A stretch of 64,000 nucleotides of DNA from Spirochaetota bacterium (GTDB lineage: Bacteria > Spirochaetota > Brachyspiria > Brachyspirales > JACRPF01), in the NCBI GenBank assembly GCA_038043445.1, contig JBBTBY010000021.1, positions 1-64,000 of the forward strand, given 5' to 3'. The translations under genes were made by a program, and so were the position numbers. Below, one piece after another: positions 35,811-43,938 of this stretch. The notes under the pieces are model-generated. The model did no database searches and had not been told where the DNA came from. It was given only the letters and a program-made list of their open reading frames with translations. Position 1 is the stretch's first letter. Every line of letters begins with the position of its first letter.

Positions 35811-36773
35811 TTATCGGCCGTCGAGGTGTTTCCGCTTCAGGCGGAACGCCCCCGGCGAACGGCGTAATACGCGCTTGAACGCCACATTGAAGTGCGAGAT
35901 ATTGTGATACCCCACCTCATGCGCGATGCGGTTTATCGGGAGCGTCGTCCGTTCGATGAGCTCTTTCGCCCTGCGGACGCGAAGCCCATTCACATAGCCG
36001 TGGAGCGTATCGCCGCTGATGCGGTTGAATATCGTGGAGAAGTACGCGGCGGAAAACCCGAAGTGTTCTGCCACCGATGCGGAGGTGATATCGCCGTGCG
36101 CATGCTCGCGGATATAGGCGAGTATCTCATGAAAGCGGGCATTGTTCGCCGATCCGGTCTCAGTCTTCGGTACGGCCATGATGAGCACGTTCTTCAGGGC
36201 GTTAAGGACGATCTCGCGTTCGCCGCCCGTGTGGAACGTCTCGAGCATATGGAAGGCATACCATGCGATGCGTTTGAACGTGTCCTCATCGGGGTGCACG
36301 ACGGTGAAATGCTCATGCGCTTCATAGTCGGCGAAGGGGACGAGGAGCGCATAGTGATCGGCCACGCGTGCATCATCGAGCGAGGTGTCGCTGTAGCCGA
36401 GCGCCGAGGGGAGAAAGCAGATATCGACGACGCGGAAGTCCTCCGAGCAGGATGAGAAGTAATGTGCCGATGTATTGCTGGTGAATACGATATCGCCCCG
36501 CGATATTTCGACATTGTGCGTGCCGTTCGTATGGACGCCGCGGCCGGCGACCGCGATGACAAGCTCGAGGAAGGTGTGGGTGTGCGGGAGTTCCCCGCCG
36601 GCGATCTTCGGCGCATAGGCGATGGGGTAGATGCCGAATTCCCGGAGATGGGGCTTGAACGATATGACCTCTTTTCCGCGCGTGAGGTTCGCCTGGAAGA
36701 GCGCTATCGATGAAGCATCATCGGGTATGCGGAACTCCCCGAAGATGGGGTCGGGCATGAACGATATTTGCAT
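35811..36773 (-). CDS. AraC-family transcriptional regulator
   Basis: 320 residues. The N-terminal cupin-like sugar-sensing half has GELPHTHTFLELVIAVAG; the C-terminal half has two helix-turn-helix motifs (ITSASVAEHFGFSAAYFSTI and INRIAHEVGYHNISHFNVAF) with the typical AraC tail. It lies directly upstream of, and in the same direction as, the GH20/GDSL operon, about 120 bp away, so it is probably its activator. The ATG at 36773 is 6 bases after a possible -10 box, so the transcript may be nearly leaderless. Confidence 0.88.
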   Translation of the reverse strand: MQISFMPDPIFGEFRIPDDASSIALFQANLTRGKEVISFKPHLREFGIYPIAYAPKIAGGELPHTHTFLELVIAVAGRGVHTNGTHNVEISRGDIVFTSNTSAHYFSSCSEDFRVVDICFLPSALGYSDTSLDDARVADHYALLVPFADYEAHEHFTVVHPDEDTFKRIAWYAFHMLETFHTGGEREIVLNALKNVLIMAVPKTETGSANNARFHEILAYIREHAHGDITSASVAEHFGFSAAYFSTIFNRISGDTLHGYVNGLRVRRAKELIERTTLPINRIAHEVGYHNISHFNVAFKRVLRRSPGAFRLKRKHLDGR

Positions 36774-36779
36774 TCAGCC

Positions 36780-36807
36780 ATCCTATCACGCATGTCGGCA
36801 TTATCAA
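36780..36807 (-). promoter_or_regulatory. Possible promoter of the AraC gene
   Basis: Minus strand TTGATA (36802-36807), 16-bp spacer, TAGGAT (36780-36785), 6 bases before the ATG. Confidence 0.4.
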
Positions 36808-36910
36808 GGGTTGCCTCGGTATGACAGGCACGACACCTGCGCAAAGCATTCTGGATGATCGCGAAAGAAAAGAAAACCACTCTTTGAGAATTTTGAGAGC
36901 CTGCGAACGA

Positions 36911-36939
36911 TTGACATTGACGGGTAAAGAATGTATCCT
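36911..36939 (+). promoter_or_regulatory. Sigma70 promoter of the TPR lipoprotein operon
   Basis: TTGACA (36911-36916), 17-bp spacer, TATCCT (36934-36939), followed by AAGGAG just before the ATG at 36986. Confidence 0.55.
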
Positions 36940-36985
36940 GACCACATGCCGCCCGTGTGTTCTGCCGGGCAGAGAAGGAGACACT

Positions 36986-37888
36986 ATGCGTACGATGATA
37001 CTCGTTGCATCGGCGATGTTGTTCATTGCCGGCTGCACATCCGCCGTGAAGCTTACGCCGTCCGAAGCGGACCGGTTCTGCCGCGAGGGATGGAACACGT
37101 TCTCGCGGGGGCTTTTCTCCGCTGCGGAGAAGAATTTCCGCACCGTCGTTACCGGGGCGCCGGCGGGTTCCACCGCATCGATAGCGAACGCATGCTATGG
37201 TCTCGGCATGGTATACAATTTCGGCGACAAGATCGACCGCGCACAGGCGAAGCACTTTTATGAGAAAGCCGCTCAAGGCACCAACGATACCACCGCATGG
37301 GCGCTCCTGGCGCTCGCGCGTCTTAAGGAAGTAGTTCCGATGGGGCAGACGCCGGATTATGAGGGTGCGCGCAAGGGATATCGAGACCTTGGTGCGCGCT
37401 TCCCGGGGCACCCGGCGGCGGAAGAGGCGTTCCTGCACCTCATGACGACGTATCTCATCACCTATCGTATCGAGGACGCAAAAGTGGCGCTCGCAGAAAT
37501 AGAGGAGTATCTTCGGGCGAACCCCGATACCCCGTACAAGGAGCGGCTCTACGATATTCTCGCGAGCGCGTACAATAATATCAGCATGAATCTCGGCGCG
37601 GGCTCGACGCCGGCGGAGCGTATGGCGTTCCGCACCAAGGGCTTGGCGATAAACGCCGAGCGGCTTAAGATACTCAAGGAATACAAGAACTATCCGGTAG
37701 CCAACGACATCGCATCGACCTTGTGGAATCTCGGCTTTAATGCAGCGTTCGCCGTCGGCGATCTTGCGAAGGCAAGGGCATATCTCAACGAATTGATCAC
37801 ATCGTATCCCTACGATTTCCGTGCGCCGCTCGCAGCTATCGAGCTTAAGCGCTTTGACCGTATCGCGAAGACCGGCCGCATAGAGTAA
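36986..37888 (+). CDS. TPR-repeat lipoprotein
   Basis: 300 residues from ATG 36986, which has GAAGGAG upstream; the longer open frame from 36821 would place the signal peptide internally. The signal sequence ends in the lipobox FIAGC, so the mature protein is probably lipid-anchored. The remainder is helical with TPR-like repeats (CREGWNTFSRGLFSAAEKNF, YEGARKGYRDLGARFPGHPA, AEEAFLHLMTTYLI). It resembles BamD/YbgF-type TPR lipoproteins in general form only. It is 12 bp upstream of the LysM solute-binding-protein gene and probably co-transcribed, suggesting they act together in the periplasm. Confidence 0.78.
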   Translation: MRTMILVASAMLFIAGCTSAVKLTPSEADRFCREGWNTFSRGLFSAAEKNFRTVVTGAPAGSTASIANACYGLGMVYNFGDKIDRAQAKHFYEKAAQGTNDTTAWALLALARLKEVVPMGQTPDYEGARKGYRDLGARFPGHPAAEEAFLHLMTTYLITYRIEDAKVALAEIEEYLRANPDTPYKERLYDILASAYNNISMNLGAGSTPAERMAFRTKGLAINAERLKILKEYKNYPVANDIASTLWNLGFNAAFAVGDLAKARAYLNELITSYPYDFRAPLAAIELKRFDRIAKTGRIE

Positions 37889-37900
37889 CGGAGATACACC

Positions 37901-39901
37901 ATGAAAACGATCGAGATCGTCAAGAAATATTACGGCATCATCATCATCGTGCTCGCCTTCCTTGTGGCGGCGCTGGCGGTGGCGCTCAATAACATCGGCA
38001 ATCCGTTCTCAGCGGCGGGGCATGTCGTTGAAAGCGGCGAGACCATCGATACTATCGCGAGCAATTACGGCATTACCGCGAAGGCTATCTACGATGCGAA
38101 TTATCCCGACATCAATGAAAGGACGGTGATTACACCCGGGATGCGTCTCGCGATACCGGGCGGCGGCTTGGGCAAAAAAACATCCATCATGATAGTGCAT
38201 TGGCAGGTGGAACCGGGTGTGCGCGAGAGCGTCGACTACATGGCGCGTGAATATGAGAAGCTCCATCCGAACGTCCACGTCGTGCAGAACGCCATGCCGT
38301 CGCAGACCTACGGGCAATGGTTCGTCACCCAGATGGTCGGCGGTAATCCCCCCGATCTCATCGAGATTGGGCAGGGCGTGCCGTACAATATCCTTATCCA
38401 GTACTATCTCAGATATTTCCATGCGATGACCGAGTATGTTTCGGCCCCGAACCCGTACAATAAGAACAACGAATTCGCGAACGTGCCCCTCAAGGACACC
38501 ATGCGCGACGGCATGCGCCAGGCGTATGTCGCCGAGGTACAGGAATACATGACGATACCGCTTTCGTTCTTCATGATACGCCTGTTCTATAATCGCCAGC
38601 TCTACGCGAAGCTCACCGGCAAGACCTCGCCCCCGAAGGACTGGCGCGAATTCATGGCGGACTGCCGGAAGATACGCTCGCAGAAATTCCTCCGCGCGCC
38701 CGATGCCAAGCGCATAGCCGAGCTTACCAGGCGCATCGATGCGCTCGCAGGTCAGCCGACGCCGGAGGCCCTGGCAGAGATAAAGAACGGTCAGAAGGAG
38801 ATCGATGCGATACGGGGGCGAAGCCCGCATTTCATTCCCCTTGCGAACACGGGCGGTTATTTCAATATGACGCGTCAGTACATGATAGACCCGGTCACGA
38901 CGACCGTGCGCTACGATGTCGATCTCAACCGTGACGGACTGACACCCGGCGACGAGATGTATTTCGCCATGCGTCTCGGGAAAGTGAACATGAAGCACCC
39001 CGCATACATGGCGGCGTTCTCCATGCTCGATGACCTTGCGAAGACCGCGCTCATCGAAGGGTTCATCGGTCTCAATTATGACGACGGCCCGCTCATGTTC
39101 GTGCAGCAGCGCGCCGTGTTCTACGCCATGGGCACGTGGGACGTAACGTATGTGCAGAAGTACGCCGGTGAGAACGGCTTCGATATCGATGTGATAGATT
39201 TCCCGATCCCCGCGCGTGACGACCCCGAATTCGGGAAATTCGTTCAGGGACCGGCGATGGACCGCGCATTCCAGGGCTTCCCGTTCGCCTGCCCGACACC
39301 GCATGGCGCCCCTGAACGGAAGAAAGCCGCTATTGATTTTCTCCTTTTCCTTTCAGCGAAGGATAATAATGCGCGTCTGAACGCTGCGATAGGGTGGATG
39401 CCGTCGGTACGCAATATCGAGCTTTCCGGCATCCTTGCGCGCTTCAGCCAGCGCCTGGACGGCGTGCCGGGCGTCATGGAGTGGAGCGGGTTCGGCGGCG
39501 AGACGTCGATAAAATGGCAGCAGCTGTACAATCTCTTCCTCGTCGGTCAGATATCCTACGACAAATTGGCCGCTGAGTATCAGCCGTATTATATCAAGCA
39601 GAGCGTGAAGGATATACAGAACTGGTATAAGAATTCACAGATAGGGATACAGAGCGCGGAGAAGGCGCTCGCCATGCTCCGCTCAAAGGCGTTCGCAGCG
39701 CCGAGCCCTGCCGCACGCGACGAGTATTTTGCGAAATATCGGTTCGCCACACGGCGCTCGACCGGGCTTTCCCTCGGCTACTATCGTTCGCGGGGCTGGA
39801 TGGAGGAGCTTGAGAAAAGCACGAATAACGTATCTCGTTTCAATCCGGCGGTAGCGCCGTATGAGTTCACCGCCGAGGCGCGGGCGAGGATAGCGCGATA
39901 G
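37901..39901 (+). CDS. Membrane-anchored LysM + extracellular solute-binding protein
   Basis: 666 residues. One N-terminal TM helix (about 10-32) is followed by a LysM domain (about 42-87; VESGETIDTIASNYGITAKA, PGMRLAIPG), then a family 1 sugar-type solute-binding fold (about 95-560; EKLHPNVHVV, GGNPPDLIEIGQG, IPLSFFMIRLFYNRQLYAKL, GTWDVTYVQ). LysM binds peptidoglycan; family 1 binding proteins normally deliver sugars to ABC permeases. No permease or ATPase gene is adjacent; instead an MFS gene follows. The combination of TM anchor, wall-binding and ligand-binding domains suggests a fixed periplasmic sensor or scavenging receptor. It carries insertions, including one with DLNRDGLTPGDE, that look like a calcium-loop motif. 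Confidence 0.8.
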   Translation: MKTIEIVKKYYGIIIIVLAFLVAALAVALNNIGNPFSAAGHVVESGETIDTIASNYGITAKAIYDANYPDINERTVITPGMRLAIPGGGLGKKTSIMIVHWQVEPGVRESVDYMAREYEKLHPNVHVVQNAMPSQTYGQWFVTQMVGGNPPDLIEIGQGVPYNILIQYYLRYFHAMTEYVSAPNPYNKNNEFANVPLKDTMRDGMRQAYVAEVQEYMTIPLSFFMIRLFYNRQLYAKLTGKTSPPKDWREFMADCRKIRSQKFLRAPDAKRIAELTRRIDALAGQPTPEALAEIKNGQKEIDAIRGRSPHFIPLANTGGYFNMTRQYMIDPVTTTVRYDVDLNRDGLTPGDEMYFAMRLGKVNMKHPAYMAAFSMLDDLAKTALIEGFIGLNYDDGPLMFVQQRAVFYAMGTWDVTYVQKYAGENGFDIDVIDFPIPARDDPEFGKFVQGPAMDRAFQGFPFACPTPHGAPERKKAAIDFLLFLSAKDNNARLNAAIGWMPSVRNIELSGILARFSQRLDGVPGVMEWSGFGGETSIKWQQLYNLFLVGQISYDKLAAEYQPYYIKQSVKDIQNWYKNSQIGIQSAEKALAMLRSKAFAAPSPAARDEYFAKYRFATRRSTGLSLGYYRSRGWMEELEKSTNNVSRFNPAVAPYEFTAEARARIAR

Positions 39902-39917
39902 TAAGATACTTACTCCG

Positions 39918-41165
39918 TTGAAAAAGCATTCGATAATCATACTGATCGCCGCCACGGCGTTCCTGAATTTCATCGGGCTTACGCTCGCATTCCCCGTGTT
40001 CACGCCGCTCTTCACGAGCACGACATCCGCCCTGGTGCCGCATGAGATGACGAAGGTCATGCGTGCGGTGCTCCTTGGTATCGCGATAGGCATCTATCCC
40101 TTCGTGCAGTTCTTCACCGCGCCGATACTGGGCATTCTTTCGGACAGGGTGGGCAGAAAACCGGTGCTGTTCTACACGGCGATAGGGAATATCGCATCGC
40201 ATGTGCTCGTGGCTGTCGGAGTGACGATGAACAGCATTGTTCTCGTGCTTGCCGGGCGTGTGCTCGGCGGTCTTTTTTCCGGTGCGCTCGCGGTGACGCA
40301 GTCCGCCATGTCCGATATCTCGACACATGAGAGCCGCCCGCGCAATTACGGGCTTCTCGGCGCCATGTTCGGCGCTGCGCTCGCGCTCGGTCCCGCCATC
40401 GGCGGCGTGCTGTCCGACCATCATTACGGACCGCTCTTTACGCTCGCGACCCCGTTCTATCTTGCGGCGTTCCTGTCGCTCCTCAATGTCGTGCTTATCG
40501 GACTTCTGTTCATCGAAACGCATCGGCATGAGAACAGGCGAAGCATGGCAGTATCGTTCCTCACCGGACCGAAACAGTTCATCCATGCGTTCACGATACC
40601 ATCGAGCAGAGCCCTGTTCGTCACCGCCTTCCTTCTTTTTTTCGGGTTCAACTTCTTCACCGGTTTTTTCCAGTACTATCTGATAGAGCGCTTCCATGTC
40701 ACCAACACACAGTTCGGGATGCTGTTCGGCTATATCGGCATCTGGTCGATACTTACGCAGGGCGTGCTGACGCGTCCCGTGTCAAAACGCTTTTCGCCCG
40801 CGCATGTGCTTCGGGTGACGCTTCTCTCATTGTCGCTCGTGTTTCCGGTCATGCTGCTCGTCCCGAATTACTGGCTGCTCTATGCCGTCGTGTTCCTCTC
40901 GCCGATGATGGTGGGGCTCTCAGGACCGAATCTCATGACCATCATCTCAGGGCTGGCCGATGCGAGCGGGCAGGGGCGTATACTCGGCATCAATCAATCC
41001 GTGCAGGCGGCCGCGCAATTCATACCGCCGCTCGTGGGCGGATATCTCGTCGGGCTCAATTACACCATGCCGCTCTGGGTGGCCTTCGCGGCGATATTCA
41101 TCGCGTGGGTGGTGTTCCTGTTCTTCTCGGGAATGCACAGGGTGCCGGGTACGCATAAGAGATGA
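39918..41165 (+). CDS. MFS transporter
   Basis: 415 residues, about 12 TM helices. The TTG at 39918 is used as start because it opens a Lys-rich N-terminus directly before TM1 and lies 16 bp after the previous stop; no good ribosome binding site is seen, so translational coupling is possible. The MFS motif between TM2 and TM3 is GILSDRVGRKPVLF. It resembles the drug/tetracycline-type (DHA1) branch, but the substrate cannot be deduced. The genes upstream (TPR lipoprotein, LysM binding protein) suggest uptake or export of the bound ligand, though such pairing would be unusual. Confidence 0.84.
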   Translation: MKKHSIIILIAATAFLNFIGLTLAFPVFTPLFTSTTSALVPHEMTKVMRAVLLGIAIGIYPFVQFFTAPILGILSDRVGRKPVLFYTAIGNIASHVLVAVGVTMNSIVLVLAGRVLGGLFSGALAVTQSAMSDISTHESRPRNYGLLGAMFGAALALGPAIGGVLSDHHYGPLFTLATPFYLAAFLSLLNVVLIGLLFIETHRHENRRSMAVSFLTGPKQFIHAFTIPSSRALFVTAFLLFFGFNFFTGFFQYYLIERFHVTNTQFGMLFGYIGIWSILTQGVLTRPVSKRFSPAHVLRVTLLSLSLVFPVMLLVPNYWLLYAVVFLSPMMVGLSGPNLMTIISGLADASGQGRILGINQSVQAAAQFIPPLVGGYLVGLNYTMPLWVAFAAIFIAWVVFLFFSGMHRVPGTHKR

Positions 41166-41232
41166 AGAGCCGCATAGAAACGCGATAGGTGTCGGATATT
41201 CGTAACGCTATTGGTATTCAGCGATGGGGCGC

Positions 41233-41260
41233 TTGACAGTATGCGGGTTGGGATTATACT
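41233..41260 (+). promoter_or_regulatory. Sigma70 promoter of the CsgG/TPR/barrel gene
   Basis: TTGACA (41233-41238), 16-bp spacer, TATACT (41255-41260); about 65 nt of leader end in CCGGAGG before the ATG at 41333. Confidence 0.65.
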
Positions 41261-41332
41261 GTCCTCATTGTCGGGAGTTGATGCAATGAGAATCCATATT
41301 TCATTGCAGGGGCGTACTCAACCGGAGGGCTT

Positions 41333-43243
41333 ATGAGAAAGACACATATCGTATTGCTCACGCTTGTCTGTATTACTATTGCACTTGTCCCGCAGGAAAA
41401 GATCATCTATCTCGACAACGGGGAAGTCCTCAAGGGACAGGTGAAGGAGACTGATACCGCGATCAGGATCAAAAGCGACCGGTATGGTGTGGTCGAAATA
41501 CAGAAGAAATATGTGAAAAAAATACTCGATGTCGACGCGAACGCCTTACTCGCGTCCGAACGCGACCTTACCGCCACCGGCATGGCCGCGGGGTCGTCTC
41601 GTGAGAACAAGATATCGGTGAACGATTTCAACGTCACGTCGAGCAACCCCGACTTGAAACCGCTCGGCAAAGGCTTTTCCGAACTTATCTCCTATGAGGT
41701 GAAAAAATCACCGAAGGTGCGCCTCGTTGAGCGCGAGAAGCGTAATGAGCTTTTCAAGGAGATGGAAGTATCAATGACCGGTGCCGTCGATGAGAAAGAT
41801 CAGGTGAAAGCGGGAAAGATACTTGCTTGCGATTACATCGTCTTCGGAGAAATAGTCGATATGGCGGGTTCTCTCATGCTAAGCCTCCGTATGACGAAGG
41901 TGGAAAGCGGCGAGGTGGTGTGGCGCAAGCAACTCACCGAGCCGGGAAAAAATTATCCGTATATCAGCGCATTCTTCGCGAAGGACATTCTCTCTGTGCT
42001 CAATCTCGGCGTGGATAAATCGATCGACGAGACGCTCGCGGCGAAGAAAGGAATGGATCAAAAGGCCGTAGTAATGCTCTCGAAGGGTATCGACGCGTAT
42101 GACAACAAGGACATGGCGAAGGCGCGTACTGAACTCGCCGAGGCGAAGAAGATCGATCCTGAAAACCAAGTAGTGAAGGCGTTCATCAATAAACTCTCCG
42201 GTAATATGTCGAAGTTCAAAACCATTCCTGAGCGCTACGGCATCTATGCTAATCCCGCATACCTAGGTGTTGCAAGGACGGATCGATTGTATGCATCCGC
42301 GGCAAGCTTCAATCCACAGAATTTCGATACAAGCAAGGGCAGCACCAGCGCCAGTTTCAACTGGGTGAATTCCGCGCAGGGAATTCGCGAAGCCGGGATC
42401 GTCGGGATTATCGGATATTTCCTGCCTGTGGTAAAAGGTTTTGGAATAGCGGCGGAATATATGGCGGGCGATCAAAACAATGACATTGTCTCAAACAATC
42501 TCTCCTCGTTCGGCCGTACCGGCGAGCCGTTTCAAGGAGGTTCTTTGCGCCTTGGAATTGCCGTGAATGAGAACATCGGGATCGGGATATCCGGCGGCAT
42601 TGCGAATACGCGTTTCGCTATGGCTGGCGATGACGCGGCGGTAAGCAATTTTGTTCGGGATAACACGGGTGTCTTCTTTGAGAATCACGCGTGGAGATTA
42701 TATGCATTGTCGTGGAATATCGGCATCGGATTTCTTATCAAGAACAGCGATGAAACGGTCGTATTCGATACGGTGATAAATTATGACAGCACGCCGAGTA
42801 TTTATTACAGCCAGGAGGCGACAAATTATTTCAAAAATCAAGTGCCGATTTTCAATGAGAACACGCTCACGCTCGCATTCAATGGGAGATGGACAAGCCT
42901 CGTCTTTAAGGAAATAAACGAGATCTATTATTCACAGGGCGGATTCGTTCTGAAATTCATCCCTGCGGCGGAGCAATGGCTTTTTGATACGGGTTTTTTC
43001 GCACTCTCCCTTCGCGCCGGCTGTGAAGCGGTTTTTGCAAAGATGGGCGCGAACCCCCAATTCGGCATCGGTGCGATCGCCGGTATAACGCCTCGTTTTA
43101 AATTTTTCGACCGTACCACGCTCGATCTTGACGTCAATTACACCTATCGCTGGCGTCCGTCGCGTATAATGCCGCAGAACCTTCTGCCGGAACATGTCGT
43201 GTATCTCATGCTGTCGTTGAGCGGATTGTTTGTCGACCGCTGA
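41333..43243 (+). CDS. CsgG-like + TPR + beta-barrel outer-membrane protein
   Basis: 636 residues with a signal peptide. Residues about 22-65 (LDNGEVLKGQVKETDTAIRI) are a small SH3-like module. Residues about 85-220 are CsgG/FlgO-like (KISVNDFNV, PKVRLVEREKRNELFKEMEV, KAGKILACDYIVFGEI); that fold assembles secretion channels or outer-membrane complexes. A single TPR-like pair follows (about 245-285), and the rest (about 300-636) has beta-barrel character ending LMLSLSGLFVDR. No lipobox Cys, unlike true CsgG. Separate proteins usually supply these domains, so the fusion is unusual. Function unknown; an outer-membrane assembly or export role is inferred. Confidence 0.77.
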   Translation: MRKTHIVLLTLVCITIALVPQEKIIYLDNGEVLKGQVKETDTAIRIKSDRYGVVEIQKKYVKKILDVDANALLASERDLTATGMAAGSSRENKISVNDFNVTSSNPDLKPLGKGFSELISYEVKKSPKVRLVEREKRNELFKEMEVSMTGAVDEKDQVKAGKILACDYIVFGEIVDMAGSLMLSLRMTKVESGEVVWRKQLTEPGKNYPYISAFFAKDILSVLNLGVDKSIDETLAAKKGMDQKAVVMLSKGIDAYDNKDMAKARTELAEAKKIDPENQVVKAFINKLSGNMSKFKTIPERYGIYANPAYLGVARTDRLYASAASFNPQNFDTSKGSTSASFNWVNSAQGIREAGIVGIIGYFLPVVKGFGIAAEYMAGDQNNDIVSNNLSSFGRTGEPFQGGSLRLGIAVNENIGIGISGGIANTRFAMAGDDAAVSNFVRDNTGVFFENHAWRLYALSWNIGIGFLIKNSDETVVFDTVINYDSTPSIYYSQEATNYFKNQVPIFNENTLTLAFNGRWTSLVFKEINEIYYSQGGFVLKFIPAAEQWLFDTGFFALSLRAGCEAVFAKMGANPQFGIGAIAGITPRFKFFDRTTLDLDVNYTYRWRPSRIMPQNLLPEHVVYLMLSLSGLFVDR

Positions 43244-43265
43244 CACGCCGGTAGCGCGCCTGCGC

Positions 43266-43294
43266 TATACACAATTACGAAATCGTGCTATAAT
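43266..43294 (+). promoter_or_regulatory. Extended -10 promoter of the SIS-domain gene (leaderless)
   Basis: Perfect TATAAT (43289-43294) with upstream TG (TGCTATAAT) and a weak -35 TATACA (43266-43271), 17-bp spacer. The ATG at 43303 is 8 bases past the -10 box and has no Shine-Dalgarno. Confidence 0.6.
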
Positions 43295-43302
43295 TCCGTC
43301 CC

Positions 43303-43938
43303 ATGAAGAACACGAACGCAATCGCGGACGGGCTTTTTGCTTCGCATCCCGTGCTGGTACCGATACGCCCTGAATTCGACAAGGCGTTCGATATCCTGTG
43401 CACGACCTACCGCACGGGTAAGAAAGTGCTTCTCTGCGGCAACGGCGGGAGCTTTTCCGACAGCGCGCATTTCGCCGGAGAGCTCATGAAATCCTTCGTC
43501 AAGAAACGCCCGCTCCCGGATGCGCTCTCGAAGAAACTTTCCGCCGGAGGCGAGCTCTCCAAACGCATGGCAGAAAAACTGGAGATGCCGCTTCGCGCGA
43601 TACCGCTCTTCGGGAACGACACGCTCACGACAGCGTACATGAACGACGTCGATGCGGAACTTATCTTCGCGCAGATGCTCCTCGGCCTGGGCGATCCGGG
43701 CGATACCCTCGTCGGTCTCAGCACATCCGGGAATGCGAAGAACGTCATCGCCGCGATGGAGCTTGCCCGCGCCATGGATATCCGTGTCATCGGCATAACC
43801 GGGCGCGACGGCGGCGCCTTCAAAGCGCTCTCCGATGCATGCATCATCGCCCCCGAATCCGAGACGTTCCGTATCCAGGAATTCCATCTGCCGATATATC
43901 ACACCCTTGCGCTCATGATCGAGGAAGAATTCTTTTAA
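43303..43938 (+). CDS. gmhA: SIS-domain protein, sedoheptulose-7-phosphate isomerase-like
   Basis: 211 residues. SIS-domain motifs include VLLCGNGGSFSDSAHFAGEL and VGLSTSGNAKNV, with the MKSFVKKRPLP insertion and a C-terminal EFHLPIYHTLALMIEE typical of GmhA. GmhA converts sedoheptulose 7-phosphate to D-glycero-D-manno-heptose 7-phosphate for the lipopolysaccharide core or S-layer glycans, in the cytoplasm. The other heptose pathway genes are not here, so the symbol is provisional. Its stop shares a base with the ComEC start, so the two are coupled. Confidence 0.82.
   Translation: MKNTNAIADGLFASHPVLVPIRPEFDKAFDILCTTYRTGKKVLLCGNGGSFSDSAHFAGELMKSFVKKRPLPDALSKKLSAGGELSKRMAEKLEMPLRAIPLFGNDTLTTAYMNDVDAELIFAQMLLGLGDPGDTLVGLSTSGNAKNVIAAMELARAMDIRVIGITGRDGGAFKALSDACIIAPESETFRIQEFHLPIYHTLALMIEEEFF

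Noticed and set aside
36821-36985. N-terminal extension of the TPR lipoprotein gene
   Set aside because: It places a lipoprotein signal sequence internally and covers a promoter at 36911-36939.
38009-39304. Antisense open frame of about 430 codons across the LysM binding-protein gene
   Set aside because: No start signals or domains; the sense strand has a clear domain order.
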